DNA of 64,000 bases. Source: Plazaster borealis (taxonomy: Eukaryota; Echinodermata; Asteroidea; Forcipulatida; Labidiasteridae). Location of the stretch: contig CM037472.1 of assembly GCA_021014325.1 (NCBI GenBank), forward strand, positions 8,432,001 to 8,496,000. Reading direction: 5' to 3'. The notes beneath the pieces were generated by a model, which had not been told where the DNA came from, ran no database searches, and was given only the letters and a program-made list of their open reading frames with translations. Positions 56,001-64,000 of the stretch are shown here, piece after piece (position 1 is the first letter of the stretch; each line of letters starts with the position of its first letter). The position numbers were made by a program, and so were the translations under genes.

Positions 56001-59000
56001 TATAGGAAACTTTAAAAGGGGCACCAAGGCCAAGACCAGGGCAACAAAGGCCATGGCCATCATGGCCTCTGTTTAGTTCCAGGCCTGAAGATTATTAGCT
56101 TTTGTAACCGAAAATGATGTGCAAATTTTGTGTCTTGTGTCTACACAGGAATGTTTTATGTGGTTTACTTAATAAATGTGTAGTTCTTGACAATAGGCTT
56201 AATACAGCTTCCATTGACTTCAACTACCTGATTGTAGCCCGGAACGTGATATCATGGACTTGTGGTGAATGCATCTACAAACAACCCAAAGTTCCACTAT
56301 CAACAACTTTTTTATTTGCTTGTTATTTCCTGGCTGAACTGAATTTGCACTGTAAACTAATTTAATATTTCCTATTCACTAGGTTAAAAATGCAACTCTG
56401 GCAATTGTAATTTTTTTTCTCATACAAGAGGTATCAATGCCGATCTTTGTAGTTTAAATTGAATTCGGACTAATACTAATACATTTTATTTCCATTTTGA
56501 TGTTGACAAACAGCTGAAAAGGATCTGTGACCAGTACAGCTGTATGCCTTTCTCGTGTGTCGATGCTGTTACCCCAGTAGGGGGTTGCTGTGCATTATGT
56601 GGTAAGATTATTGCCTCTTTAACTAAAATCTTGACCAAAAGTCTACAACATTAATTGGCGTGAATTGTGGAAATACTTTCAGAAAAATATAAATAACTTC
56701 AATATGTTTCGCAGAAGCCCTAACCCTATTGAAGACAACTGCCTTAATCCTTCATTGAGTTTATGTAAATTGACAGATAGGATGCCTACTGCCTCAGTCC
56801 TCCAAAATCAACCGATATGAGTTTATGTAGAATCCCTACTCCCTCAATCCTCCAAAAACAACCAATATGAGTTTATGTAGAATTCCTACTCCCTCAATCC
56901 TCCAAAATCAACCGATATGAGTTTATGTAGGATCCCTACTCCCTCAATCCTCCAAAATCAACCGATATGAGTTGATATGGAGTGCGTACTGCCTCAATCC
57001 TCCAAAATCAACCGATATGAGTTTATGTAGGATCCCTACTGCCTCAATCCTCCAAAATCAACTGATATGAGTTTATGTAGGATCCCTACTGCCTCAATCC
57101 TCCAAAATCATCCAATATGAGTTTATGTAGGATCCCTACTGCCTCAATCCTCCAAAATCAACTGATATGAGTTTATGTAGGATCCCTACTGCCTCAATCC
57201 TCCAAAATCAACCGATATGAGTTTATGTAGGATCCCTACTGCCTCAATCCTCCAAAATCATCCAATATGAGTTTATGTAGGATCCCTACTGCCTCAATCC
57301 TCCAAAATCAACCTATGGGAGTTTATGTAGGATCCCTACTGCCTCAATCCTCCAAAATCATCCAATATGAGTTTATGTAGGATCCCTACTGCCTCAATCC
57401 TCCAAAATCGTCTCTTGTACAATTTGAAATACAAGGCTATGATGGGGTTAATGGCAAAATTAATTTACATAAAAAGAAGACTTTCAAGACAAGATTTGTT
57501 TGAACTTCCTGCAGGTGCTATTCTGGTAATGGAATTCGATGTTGAATCATTCAACTTGGCAGACTTCAATAAGAGGATACATGATGACTACCACGTTCAT
57601 GACACCCCAACCCTTGCAAATGTAAATATTGCTTCCTTTAAAGGTTTTTGGCCAGTTTTTGTGTTTAAGGAGTAACTAGTTAAGGAAAGAGAGTTCTCAG
57701 TTTTTGCATAAATCTTTCCTTATATATTTTTGTATTCTTTAAATAGAATATTATGACTTTTGATTAGTGCCTATACTACACATGACAAGCATACTATTCT
57801 CCCTATTCTAATCTGATTTCCAATTCTTCTGCCAAAAAAAATCACTAAGATCGTTATTAAATATCCCAGTAAAGCTTTTCAAAGTCTTTATTTCATAATG
57901 TAGCCCATGTACTTCATAGGATTTCCCTAATTTTTCCAATGGTCAATTATCCTGCCTGATTTGAAATAATAAGAATTGGGAAGTTAGGGGGCTAGTGACA
58001 AAGCAATTAAGTCCATTGTTCTCAGAACTACCATAGCAATGGAAAATGGTCTGGTATGTTTGCTGCCACAGGGTCCCTAAGGCTCCTACTCTATTTTTAA
58101 GATATGGAGTAAACTTATGGTAATTTTACAGATGCACACAACATTTGCAATATTTCAAGCAGTTTACTTCTAATGTCAGCACAGAAAGGAAAGTGCACAG
58201 ATAACATTAAGATGAAGTGTAAAAATGTTAAGGGTTATTAATGTCAGCTTCATGAAATGGTTATTGCCACAAACTAAAATGTCCAATAACAAGGAAATCA
58301 ATTTAACAAATAGAATCGGAGGAAACGGCGTGAATTGAACACAGGTGAAGTGGATACCTACGTATCCAAGACAAGCACTGGGTATATTCAGCTGGTACTG
58401 ACGGATAAAGAGTCCGGATCAAGCAGCGGTCAGAAGGCAATTACAATGGGTCTAAAGATAATGACTGACATCCAGAATGGTGAGCATCTATGGACTCTAT
58501 CAAATACTATTACTACTAATAATAACATTACGCAGTTCTTATATAGCGCTTTATCACACCTGATGGGCAACTCAAAGTGCTCATTAACCATCCGTACAAT
58601 GCATGGTTTATAGCATTAATTCAACTGACAACAAGTATCCTCGTCCCAAGTTTTCATTTTGTTTCAATATTAAAGGAACATTACAGAATTGGTTTTTGCT
58701 AACAAAAAAGTTGCTGGCAGTGTAAGCACTTTATATAATCCACCATATATACATAAACTGACAAACCTGTAGAAGTTTGAGATCGATCGGCCATCTGGGT
58801 CACGAGAAAATAGTGAAAAACCGATTACACATTTGCATTGCGCATTGAATAAAACGCTCATGAGCGATAAACTCCAATCGGAAATTAGTTTTATTTATTT
58901 CTCATCAAATATGGCATTTCAGACAGAAATATTTCAAGGGATGTTTTCTACTATCATCATCATTAGACCGTGTAAGTTTTATGTAAATCTGTGATCTTAA

Positions 59001-61699
59001 AGAAAATTTTAATTACCAGTTCTGTAACGTTCCTTTAATTTTAAGCTTATGTTTTGATTATTTATAGACTGGCATTTTATTTAAAAAAAGTTGCTAGAAG
59101 TATTTATATTTTCAAGAAGTGTGTATAAATTGAATTTAAAAGAAGTCTTCGTTCAACTTGTGTTCTCGTTTTTTAGATATGCGCAAAACTTGAACAGTCT
59201 CACAAAAATTTGAAATGAGCTTACTTGAATTTTAATATGACTTGTTGTAGACCCTGGATCCTTTGGAGTGGTGTCTGTAGTGATGCATAGTTCTAAGGAT
59301 AATACAGGAGCTCAAAGGGGCTCAGTTACTGGAGGAGTTGTTGCTGGAATCATCATTGCTGTGATTATTGTTGTCATTGTTATAAGCACTTTTGGATTCA
59401 TCTTAGTCCGTCGTCGCTCGTAAGTTTGTCATATTTCTATTTGCTAGATAATCACTTTCATAATGGCTTTTGATATTTTACTTGATTTAAACCTCCTACT
59501 GGAGCCCACTGTTTGACCATCCAATACCATTTACACCTTTCACTGATCATTGTTGTGTACACTTTGATCCAATGGTAAAGCAGTTAAGCTTTAGAGTGTG
59601 TACAAAGCTACTGCCAAGAGTGAGGAATGGATTTTTGAATGACTTCAAATGGTCAATCAGCAGGAGGGTTGACTTTGTTGCATTTGAGAAACCTTTTTAA
59701 TCTTTTTATCTGTCATTTCAATTAGGAATTCCTTCGTGAAAGCATTGTCTGAAAATGTGGGATTTCTTCAATGAGACCTTGCTTTTCCCCCAAACTTATT
59801 TGTTGTTTGTTTTTCATTTTAAGTAATCGATATTGGTACTTTGTTGGTTGATTTTTTCCAACTGCTGTTTATGAACTGCTGATTTAATACTGTGCTTTTG
59901 TCATTTGCCTTCTTGGGGGGGGTGCTCTTTGAGTCCCAAGTCCTCCAAAATTCTATTCAGGAAGTTGTCCAACTTTTAGGATATGGTACTGTAGTGCTAA
60001 AACAACTAGTTCTTACCATGAATCATGGCATACAAACCTTATCAGAGTCCACACATTCTGGTGTTGAGGTACCATGGAGTAGAGGATTCAGGAGAATCTT
60101 TAATGTAGGAGGTTGCGGTCAAAGACAAATGCTGAGCACCATTTGACTAGTGTCTTTAGGGCTCTTTAGGCTGTTGTGGATGTGTTTTGGACATGTAGTG
60201 GACATGTAGTGGCTCAGTGGTCTTGTGCATTGGGTTTATGTTCATATGGACGAGTCATTTGAGTTTAAGTTTAAATCCTGGTCATAGGTCATGACACCTG
60301 CATGCATTTTCAAGACACTTGGCTATAAATGCTTCTCAATACCCATGTTTAAAATGATATCAGTTAGGCTAGAGATTGTTGACATGAATGATAAATAACC
60401 TGTGCACCCATTTGGTTGCCGGTGCTGCATACTCCTAAGGAGTTGAGGATGTGTCAGGAATGAACAGGGGTAGTAGTAGTGTAAGGCACTTTGATACAAT
60501 GGGCACATGATAAAGAGCTACTTTTGTACTATGTTTCAGTACGTTCTTCTCCAAGGACATGCCACTGAATGCAGATGTGGATATGTCCCCAGGCATCCCA
60601 GCAGGGTTCATGGAGGAGCTCCCTGGTCAACCAGCAGCTATTCACATGCAGAGCTTTGATAACCCGGTGTATAACACACCCACTGTGCAGGTATGAAGGG
60701 GTATCTCTGGTTGGTCTGCATGTTATTCTTCCTACTTTAGCCTGATTTCTGATTTTTGGGTCCTTAGAAAAATCAGCAAAATTGGTATTAAGAAGCCTGA
60801 AAAATCTACTAAAGCTTGCACATGTATGTCAACCTTTGTACTCGATACAATTTTCCTACCCTTTTCCCAAGGGCCCAATATGCCTGGTCTTGCAGACATT
60901 TTCACAGTCATACAAAGAGTACGACGAGGGAGGGGGTGGAGTCAGAGACCTTTAAAAGGTGTATTAAGTATGGATATTTTAGCAAATATTCATCAGAGTG
61001 AGGAGAACAAATTGTAGGGGTTTAGGAGCGGTTACTTTGAACACCATATTAATGCACATCATTACTGCCATGCACAAGAATAAACTTGATAAGTACTGCT
61101 TTTAGTAGTATTCTTGGTACACCATAACTTTTGGACAGTGCCATACCTAGCTACTCAGAATATAGACAGTAATGTGGCGAGGTAGACTTGACATCATATC
61201 ACATTCACTTCATGTATATAAATGAGACGTCTGTGCTATTTTACTATGAGCATTTATGTTGAGACTTAACCAACTTTACTCCTGTGATGCCAACTCAACA
61301 CTTCCATAGTGTTCCATATCATTTGTAAAAAGCTTGTAAAGCTGAAAGATCAAAAATGTAAGTTCTAAAACCAAACCTGACTGGAGTGTGATTACTACAC
61401 AGGACAATCTCTACAGTGATCCCACACAAATCCTTACTGATATTGCATCTGGAGAGACTGGTGACTTGAAGAAATCAAGCAAGAAGAGCAAGAAGGGTAA
61501 AGGCTTACCACCCTCAGTGGAGGTGGAGAACCTAGACCAACATGATGACATCAATGGATTTGTCAACCCTACTTACTCACATCTGAAGGATTTAGGTCCA
61601 AGTGTGGAGGTGACAATGTCTCCTGATGATCAGCATGATGGTGTGGAGGGATTCTCCAATGTCGGCTTTGACATGTCTAAACAAGAGTCCGAATCTTAA
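50033..61699 (+). CDS. AMN: Amnionless, complete
   Basis: Amnionless is a type I membrane protein that pairs with cubilin (the cubam receptor), carries it to the apical surface and drives its endocytosis. Coding exons: 50033-50066, 51602-51717, 53112-53250, 53564-53757, 55278-55427, 56514-56601, 57515-57643, 58345-58479, 59251-59419, 60540-60690, 61403-61699. Together they make 1602 bp, or 533 residues; human AMN has 453. A signal peptide (MKKLLILFSFLG) opens the protein. Family blocks are NWEGRKLPCANNRIVFP, FDPDNWQD, TERVPCQYDMVIFP and GCPCGN. A Cys-rich stretch ends in GGCCALCG at about 233-240. One transmembrane helix spans about 354-381. The tail has FDNPVY (424-429), FVNPTY (488-493) and FSNVGF (519-524). 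The extra length relative to human is mainly the tail. Confidence 0.96.
51602..51717 (+). CDS. AMN: AMN exon 2
   Basis: The exon encodes VCSCSTKQWTSDVTFNNPQN then WEGRKLPCANNRIVFPDT, the first conserved ectodomain block. Acceptor GCATTAG, donor ACG|GTAATA. Confidence 0.93.
51718..52916. other. AMN intron 2, distal part
   Basis: The region holds a GGGCCC family B relic at about 51953-52170, with GCTAAACAGCTTTGAAATTG and GGGCCC at its right end, and the right end of a GACTTGCAC-type MITE reaching to about 52930. No exon is seen. Confidence 0.6.
52917..53040 (+). pseudogene. Duplicated, disabled copy of the start of AMN exon 3
   Basis: The block is a direct repeat of 53041-53151. It contains GTGAATACAGTTCTTCTAAC and AACGTCAGTTCCGTGA, matching exon 3. 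The acceptor CCTTAAAG has become CCTTAAAT, and a one-base insertion shifts the frame. Confidence 0.85.
53112..53250 (+). CDS. AMN: AMN exon 3
   Basis: The exon encodes VNAVLLQNNVSSVKEIILPN, NGQLLMLNDITISF and DADCNSE, matching the ILLP.DGEL block of the family. Acceptor CTTAAAG. Its 5' portion is duplicated just upstream at 52917-53040. Confidence 0.92.
53564..53757 (+). CDS. AMN: AMN exon 4
   Basis: The exon encodes DVNFIRTDWKNWFDPDNWQD, then VETERVPCQYDMVIFPEDKL to IRKMSFSGK. AERVPCRHDDVFFP is the human counterpart. Acceptor CTTGTAG, donor AAG|GTAGGT. Confidence 0.95.
54135..54254. mobile_element. Palindromic GGGCCC-type MITE, best-preserved copy
   Basis: AGGCCCAATTTCATGGCTCT, GCTTACCGCGGAATTC and their inverses GAATTCCGCGGTAAGC, AGAGCCATGAAATTGGGCCC. 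It lies in AMN intron 4. Confidence 0.92.
54314..54430. mobile_element. Palindromic GGGCCC-type MITE, adjacent second copy
   Basis: GGGCCCAATATCATGGTTCT and, inverted, AGAGCCATGAAATTGGGCCC. It lies only 59 bp from the preceding copy. Confidence 0.9.
55278..55427 (+). CDS. AMN: AMN exon 5
   Basis: The exon encodes GYSTSDFNSFLSTDDGRLQL and then ACGLTSGCPCGNDDPDT. GC.CGN is conserved in AMN. Acceptor ACTGCAG, donor ACG|GTGAGT. Confidence 0.95.
55485..55610 (+). mobile_element. tRNA-like SINE fragment
   Basis: GGTGGTAAGACATCTGATCT and CATGGGTTCAATTCCCAACT resemble tRNA D and T arms with a B box, but the acceptor stem does not pair. It lies in AMN intron 5. Confidence 0.5.
56514..56601 (+). CDS. 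AMN: AMN exon 6 (Cys-rich)
   Basis: The exon encodes LKRICDQYSCMPFSCVDAVT then PVGGCCALCG, a VWC-like cysteine block (human GQCCDLCG). Acceptor AAACAG, donor GTG|GTAAGA. Confidence 0.94.
56760..57410. repeat. 50-bp tandem repeat (VNTR), 13 copies
   Basis: GTTTATGTAGGATCCCTACT, GCCTCAATCCTCCAAAATCA, ACCGATATGA recurs with an exact 50-bp period (for example 56821, 56871, 56921). It ends about 105 bp before AMN exon 7. Confidence 0.97.
57515..57643 (+). CDS. AMN: AMN exon 7
   Basis: The exon encodes AILVMEFDVESFNLADFNKR, IHDDYHVHDTPTLAN and VNIASFK. I end it at AAAG|GTTTTT because only this donor gives phase 1, needed by exon 8. The better-looking donor AAT|GTAAAT 22 bp earlier would break the frame. 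Acceptor CCTGCAG. Confidence 0.82.
58345..58479 (+). CDS. AMN: AMN exon 8
   Basis: The exon encodes EVDTYVSKTSTGYIQLVLTD, then KESGSSSGQKAITMGLKIMT and DIQN. Human AMN has ADTEIQVVLVENG at this place. Acceptor AACACAG, donor ATG|GTGAGC. Confidence 0.9.
58670..59038. mobile_element. TTAA-flanked MITE, family 2, copy 2 (reversed)
   Basis: TTAAAGGAACATTACAGAAT and, inverted, AGTTCTGTAACGTTCCTTTAA bound 369 bp. It is inverted relative to 48965-49344 and lies in AMN intron 8. Confidence 0.92.
59251..59419 (+). CDS. AMN: AMN exon 9 (transmembrane helix)
   Basis: The exon encodes DPGSFGVVSVVMHSSKDNTG, then the hydrophobic VTGGVVAGIIIAVIIVVIVI and STFGFILV, closed by the stop-transfer RRR. Acceptor GTTGTAG, donor CTC|GTAAGT. 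Confidence 0.95.
60540..60690 (+). CDS. AMN: AMN exon 10 (cytoplasmic, first FxNPxY)
   Basis: The exon encodes TFFSKDMPLNADVDMSPGIP through MQSFDNPVYNTPTVQ. FDNPVY is an FxNPxY endocytic signal. Acceptor GTTTCAG, donor CAG|GTATGA. Confidence 0.94.
61403..61699 (+). CDS. AMN: AMN exon 11 (tail end, second FxNPxY)
   Basis: The exon encodes DNLYSDPTQILTDIASGETG, a Lys/Ser run, and two related segments: PSVEVENLDQHDDINGFVNP and PSVEVTMSPDDQHDGVEGFS. It stops at TAA, 61697-61699. Acceptor CTACACAG. Confidence 0.95.
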   Translation, partial: DNLYSDPTQILTDIASGETGDLKKSSKKSKKGKGLPPSVEVENLDQHDDINGFVNPTYSHLKDLGPSVEVTMSPDDQHDGVEGFSNVGFDMSKQESES

Positions 61700-61703
61700 A
61701 CAG

Positions 61704-62328
61704 GTAACCATTAATTAATCTCCTTTACAACTTATCGCCAGAATTTATAAAATTATTCCATGCTCACCTGTGTGATTAATTTTCAGAATTTAAGGAATAA
61801 TTATATATATATATTATTTTGGTTTTTTTTTTTTTTTTTTTTTGGTTTTTTTTTTTTTTTTTTTTTTTTGGGGGAATCGCTGTCACAATGAGACCATGTC
61901 CAAACCAAGTATACAACACATGTACCAGGACTTCTCTTTCGAGGAAAATATGGTATGTGTTCACCGTGAATCGGCAGTACAATGAGTGCATGCAGTGTGC
62001 ATGCTACACAATGGAATGTCCGGGAGTGTTAACACATCAACTTTTTTGTTTTCGTCATATTCCCCCACCCCCCAAAAAAAGTTCTGGCGTGTATACATGT
62101 CTGTCGGGGGCATCCCTTTTACAACTTTAAAATGTGCATACAAGTCTCCAGGCTTAACATCATTTTAGTTGACCAACAAGTGAACTGCACATCTTGTGGT
62201 GGAGCAACTGTAAACAAATATATGTGTACTGTGTAGAGATGCATTCACCAAATGAAACATAGGAAAGATGTTCACATTTTGACATTGTGCTACCCTTAGA
62301 TTTCAACTTTATATTTCTTTTTTTCCAG
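61704..62328 (+). other. Possible intron in the AMN 3' UTR
   Basis: TAAACAG|GTAACC starts 4 bp after the stop codon and a strong acceptor CTTTTTTTCCAG|ACAATC ends at 62328. Interrupted poly-T tracts (61821-61868) lie inside. Confidence 0.5.
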
Positions 62329-62508
62329 ACAATCAAATAATCCCAACCTTGGAGGTAACCTTTTGAGATGACAGATTGAAACTGACTACGACTGCGATAA
62401 CTTTAGCTATGCATGCTTGAAGAATGTTTTTTAGTAGGCTTAGATTTTTAGGTTTGATAACTAAATGTGATAACAATTTTTAAGAAATCTTTTTTAGTGT
62501 TTTTATGC

Positions 62509-62514
62509 AATAAA
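62509..62514 (+). terminator. AMN: Candidate AMN polyadenylation signal
   Basis: GCAATAAATTTT after a T-rich stretch, about 0.8 kb past the stop. A second AATAAA is at 62816-62821. Confidence 0.5.
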
Positions 62515-62839
62515 TTTTTAACCACCATTTTAAGTTTTTACTTTGAACTAGTAACTTGTCTTAGAAGTCAGTGATTCTTTTTTAAAGTTACAAATCTTAC
62601 CATATATCTTGGTGATTGAAATAAGTCGTTGATTACTATTTTTTAATCTGCTTGTTGACAATAATCTTGAACATCAATTCACTCCAATCACGGTGTCAGA
62701 CTTTCAACGAAATACCAATTCTTGAGGATGAAACATTGACTGACTGCTGTGAGGGGAAATATTGACTACTTCTTGCGCCAAATCTGACGATGCCGTGGCT
62801 GAAGTTTTAATTTTGAATAAACCTGGAGACTTGACAAAA

Positions 62840-64000
62840 CAACATTCCAGAAATTCACTTTCTTGTAAAAATCCTTAAAAAGATAGAAAGAACAAACTGG
62901 TTGTATTTCCTTTGGTTCCGTTGGTCAATGTGGAGCCAAACTGTGTAAAGTGGGCGTGGTTTACAAAGGACTTATGGCACTCACATCAATAGGATAGTCA
63001 ATTACCACATCCAGAAGTTCAGTAACATTCATACACTGTCTGTATTTATACCTCATTGATCAGAATACTTTATTGACTATAGGTACCTAGGGCTCAATTC
63101 CACAAAGTGCTAAGTGTGACGTCACAATATATATCACTATGGCAATATAGACTGTGCAAGTCTCATGCGTATTTGAACATTGGGACCCGTTAAAGTCCGC
63201 AAGTTTGTTCCTTCAGGCGTTAAAGCAATGTGGACCAAAAAAATGTTTGAACATGTGCAAGACTTGCACAAACTGTTGACAACTCATCTTAACCCTTTCA
63301 GCCCCATGTTTGAATATGTGCAAGACTTGCACGAACTATTGACAACTCATCTTAAGATGAATCTTAATGCTTTGTGAATGGAGCCCTGCTCCCACAGTGA
63401 GGATGTCTCAAAATACAGACTCTTCAACTAAATTCTGTTAGAAAAAAAAGCTTTCTGTTGATGTTCAATACATTTGAAATATGGAATATTCATGATCAAC
63501 ATATGGAACATTCCACATTTGACATGTATTAAACTTCAGCTATAATTAAGATGTAAGTATATGTTGTTCTCAGTTAACTGCAAATGGCATTATCTGATTC
63601 CGATTGGTCAACCCGTTGCAACAAGAGTGTGATGTTAACCTATAGTACGTGGCCCATATCAAACCCTGTTCTAATACGCTTGTGGAATATGTAGCACGTC
63701 GGCGTCCCATATCCATGACTTTTGGCCTCGTTGGATATTGGACGCAGAAGTGGTTTAGTTTTCCGTATTCAACTTGCACTTGTGTAATAACTAAATATTA
63801 GTAGCTCTGCTCTCATTTTATGGGGGAAGGTCACATAATCAAGATCTGTTACATGTAAGACTATTTTATCTAGACCATGTTGATTTTGAAACGGACTTTT
63901 AGTACATGCTGACTCCAGTAGAGATTGTTTGTCAAATTGTATCCAGACATGTTCATTTTGTAAGGTACTCCCATACTGTGTGGATTTTATTACTTCAAAC
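62840..64000. other. Intergenic sequence downstream of AMN
   Basis: No gene is visible. It contains a GACTTGCAC-type MITE at 63146-63275 (TAGACTGTGCAAGTCTCATG, TTGGGACCCGTTAAAG) with a duplicated GACTTGCAC end nearby, and a repeat at 63540-63800 that mirrors 14320-14560. The window ends in unannotated sequence. Confidence 0.6.
63146..63340. mobile_element. GACTTGCAC-type MITE copy with duplicated right end
   Basis: TAGACTGTGCAAGTCTCATG opens the element. Its right end appears twice: TTGAACATGTGCAAGACTTG at about 63247 and TTGAATATGTGCAAGACTTG at about 63311, with TTGACAACTCATCTTAA after each. Confidence 0.75.

Noticed and set aside
57622..57627. GTAAAT as the donor of AMN exon 7
   Set aside because: It leaves phase 0, which is incompatible with the phase-1 entry of exon 8 in its conserved reading frame.
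61819..62130. 103-residue open frame beginning with a Phe run
   Set aside because: It is translated poly-T inside the probable AMN 3' UTR intron.

Overview
The window is eukaryotic nuclear DNA: four protein-coding genes are split into short exons (33-297 bp) by introns of about 0.06-5 kb with consensus GT-AG junctions, in AT-rich DNA full of palindromic MITE-like elements, tRNA-derived SINEs, LINE tails and VNTRs. The gene set (glucosidase II alpha, SAE1, SRP14, amnionless) and the style of the repeats point to an invertebrate deuterostome, most likely an echinoderm. That taxonomic call is inference.

Layout. (1) 675-18807, plus strand: the C-terminal 15 coding positions of the glucosidase II catalytic alpha subunit (GH31). 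The 5' part lies upstream of the window. One coding position exists as two homologous 127-bp exons (2307-2433 and 2492-2618), separated by a 58-bp intron and apparently mutually exclusive. A decayed third copy lies near 1927-1964. (2) 23989-34129, minus strand: a complete seven-exon SAE1, the small subunit of the SUMO E1 enzyme, convergent with the glucosidase. (3) 34437-41814, plus strand: a complete five-exon SRP14, head-to-head with SAE1 across 307 bp and therefore probably sharing a bidirectional promoter. Its first intron is of the rare GC-AG class. (4) 50033-61699, plus strand: a complete eleven-exon amnionless gene, encoding the membrane partner of cubilin. Its cytoplasmic tail has two FxNPxY motifs and a degenerate third within an internal duplication.

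The genes do not form one pathway. Glucosidase II trims N-glycans in the ER, SRP14 is part of the particle that targets nascent chains to the ER, SAE1 starts SUMO conjugation, and amnionless traffics cubilin to the apical membrane.

Between and inside the genes lie at least four TTAA-flanked inverted-repeat families, a palindrome family ending in GGGCCCAATTTCAT, a PIF/Harbinger-like family, two larger TIR elements (12090-12828 and 31417-32807), two SINE families, two LINE C-terminal remnants, and VNTRs with units of 44, about 115, about 100 and 50 bp. Several elements are nested in one another, which gives their order of insertion. I found no CRISPR array, no functional tRNA or rRNA gene, and no fifth protein-coding gene that I can support.
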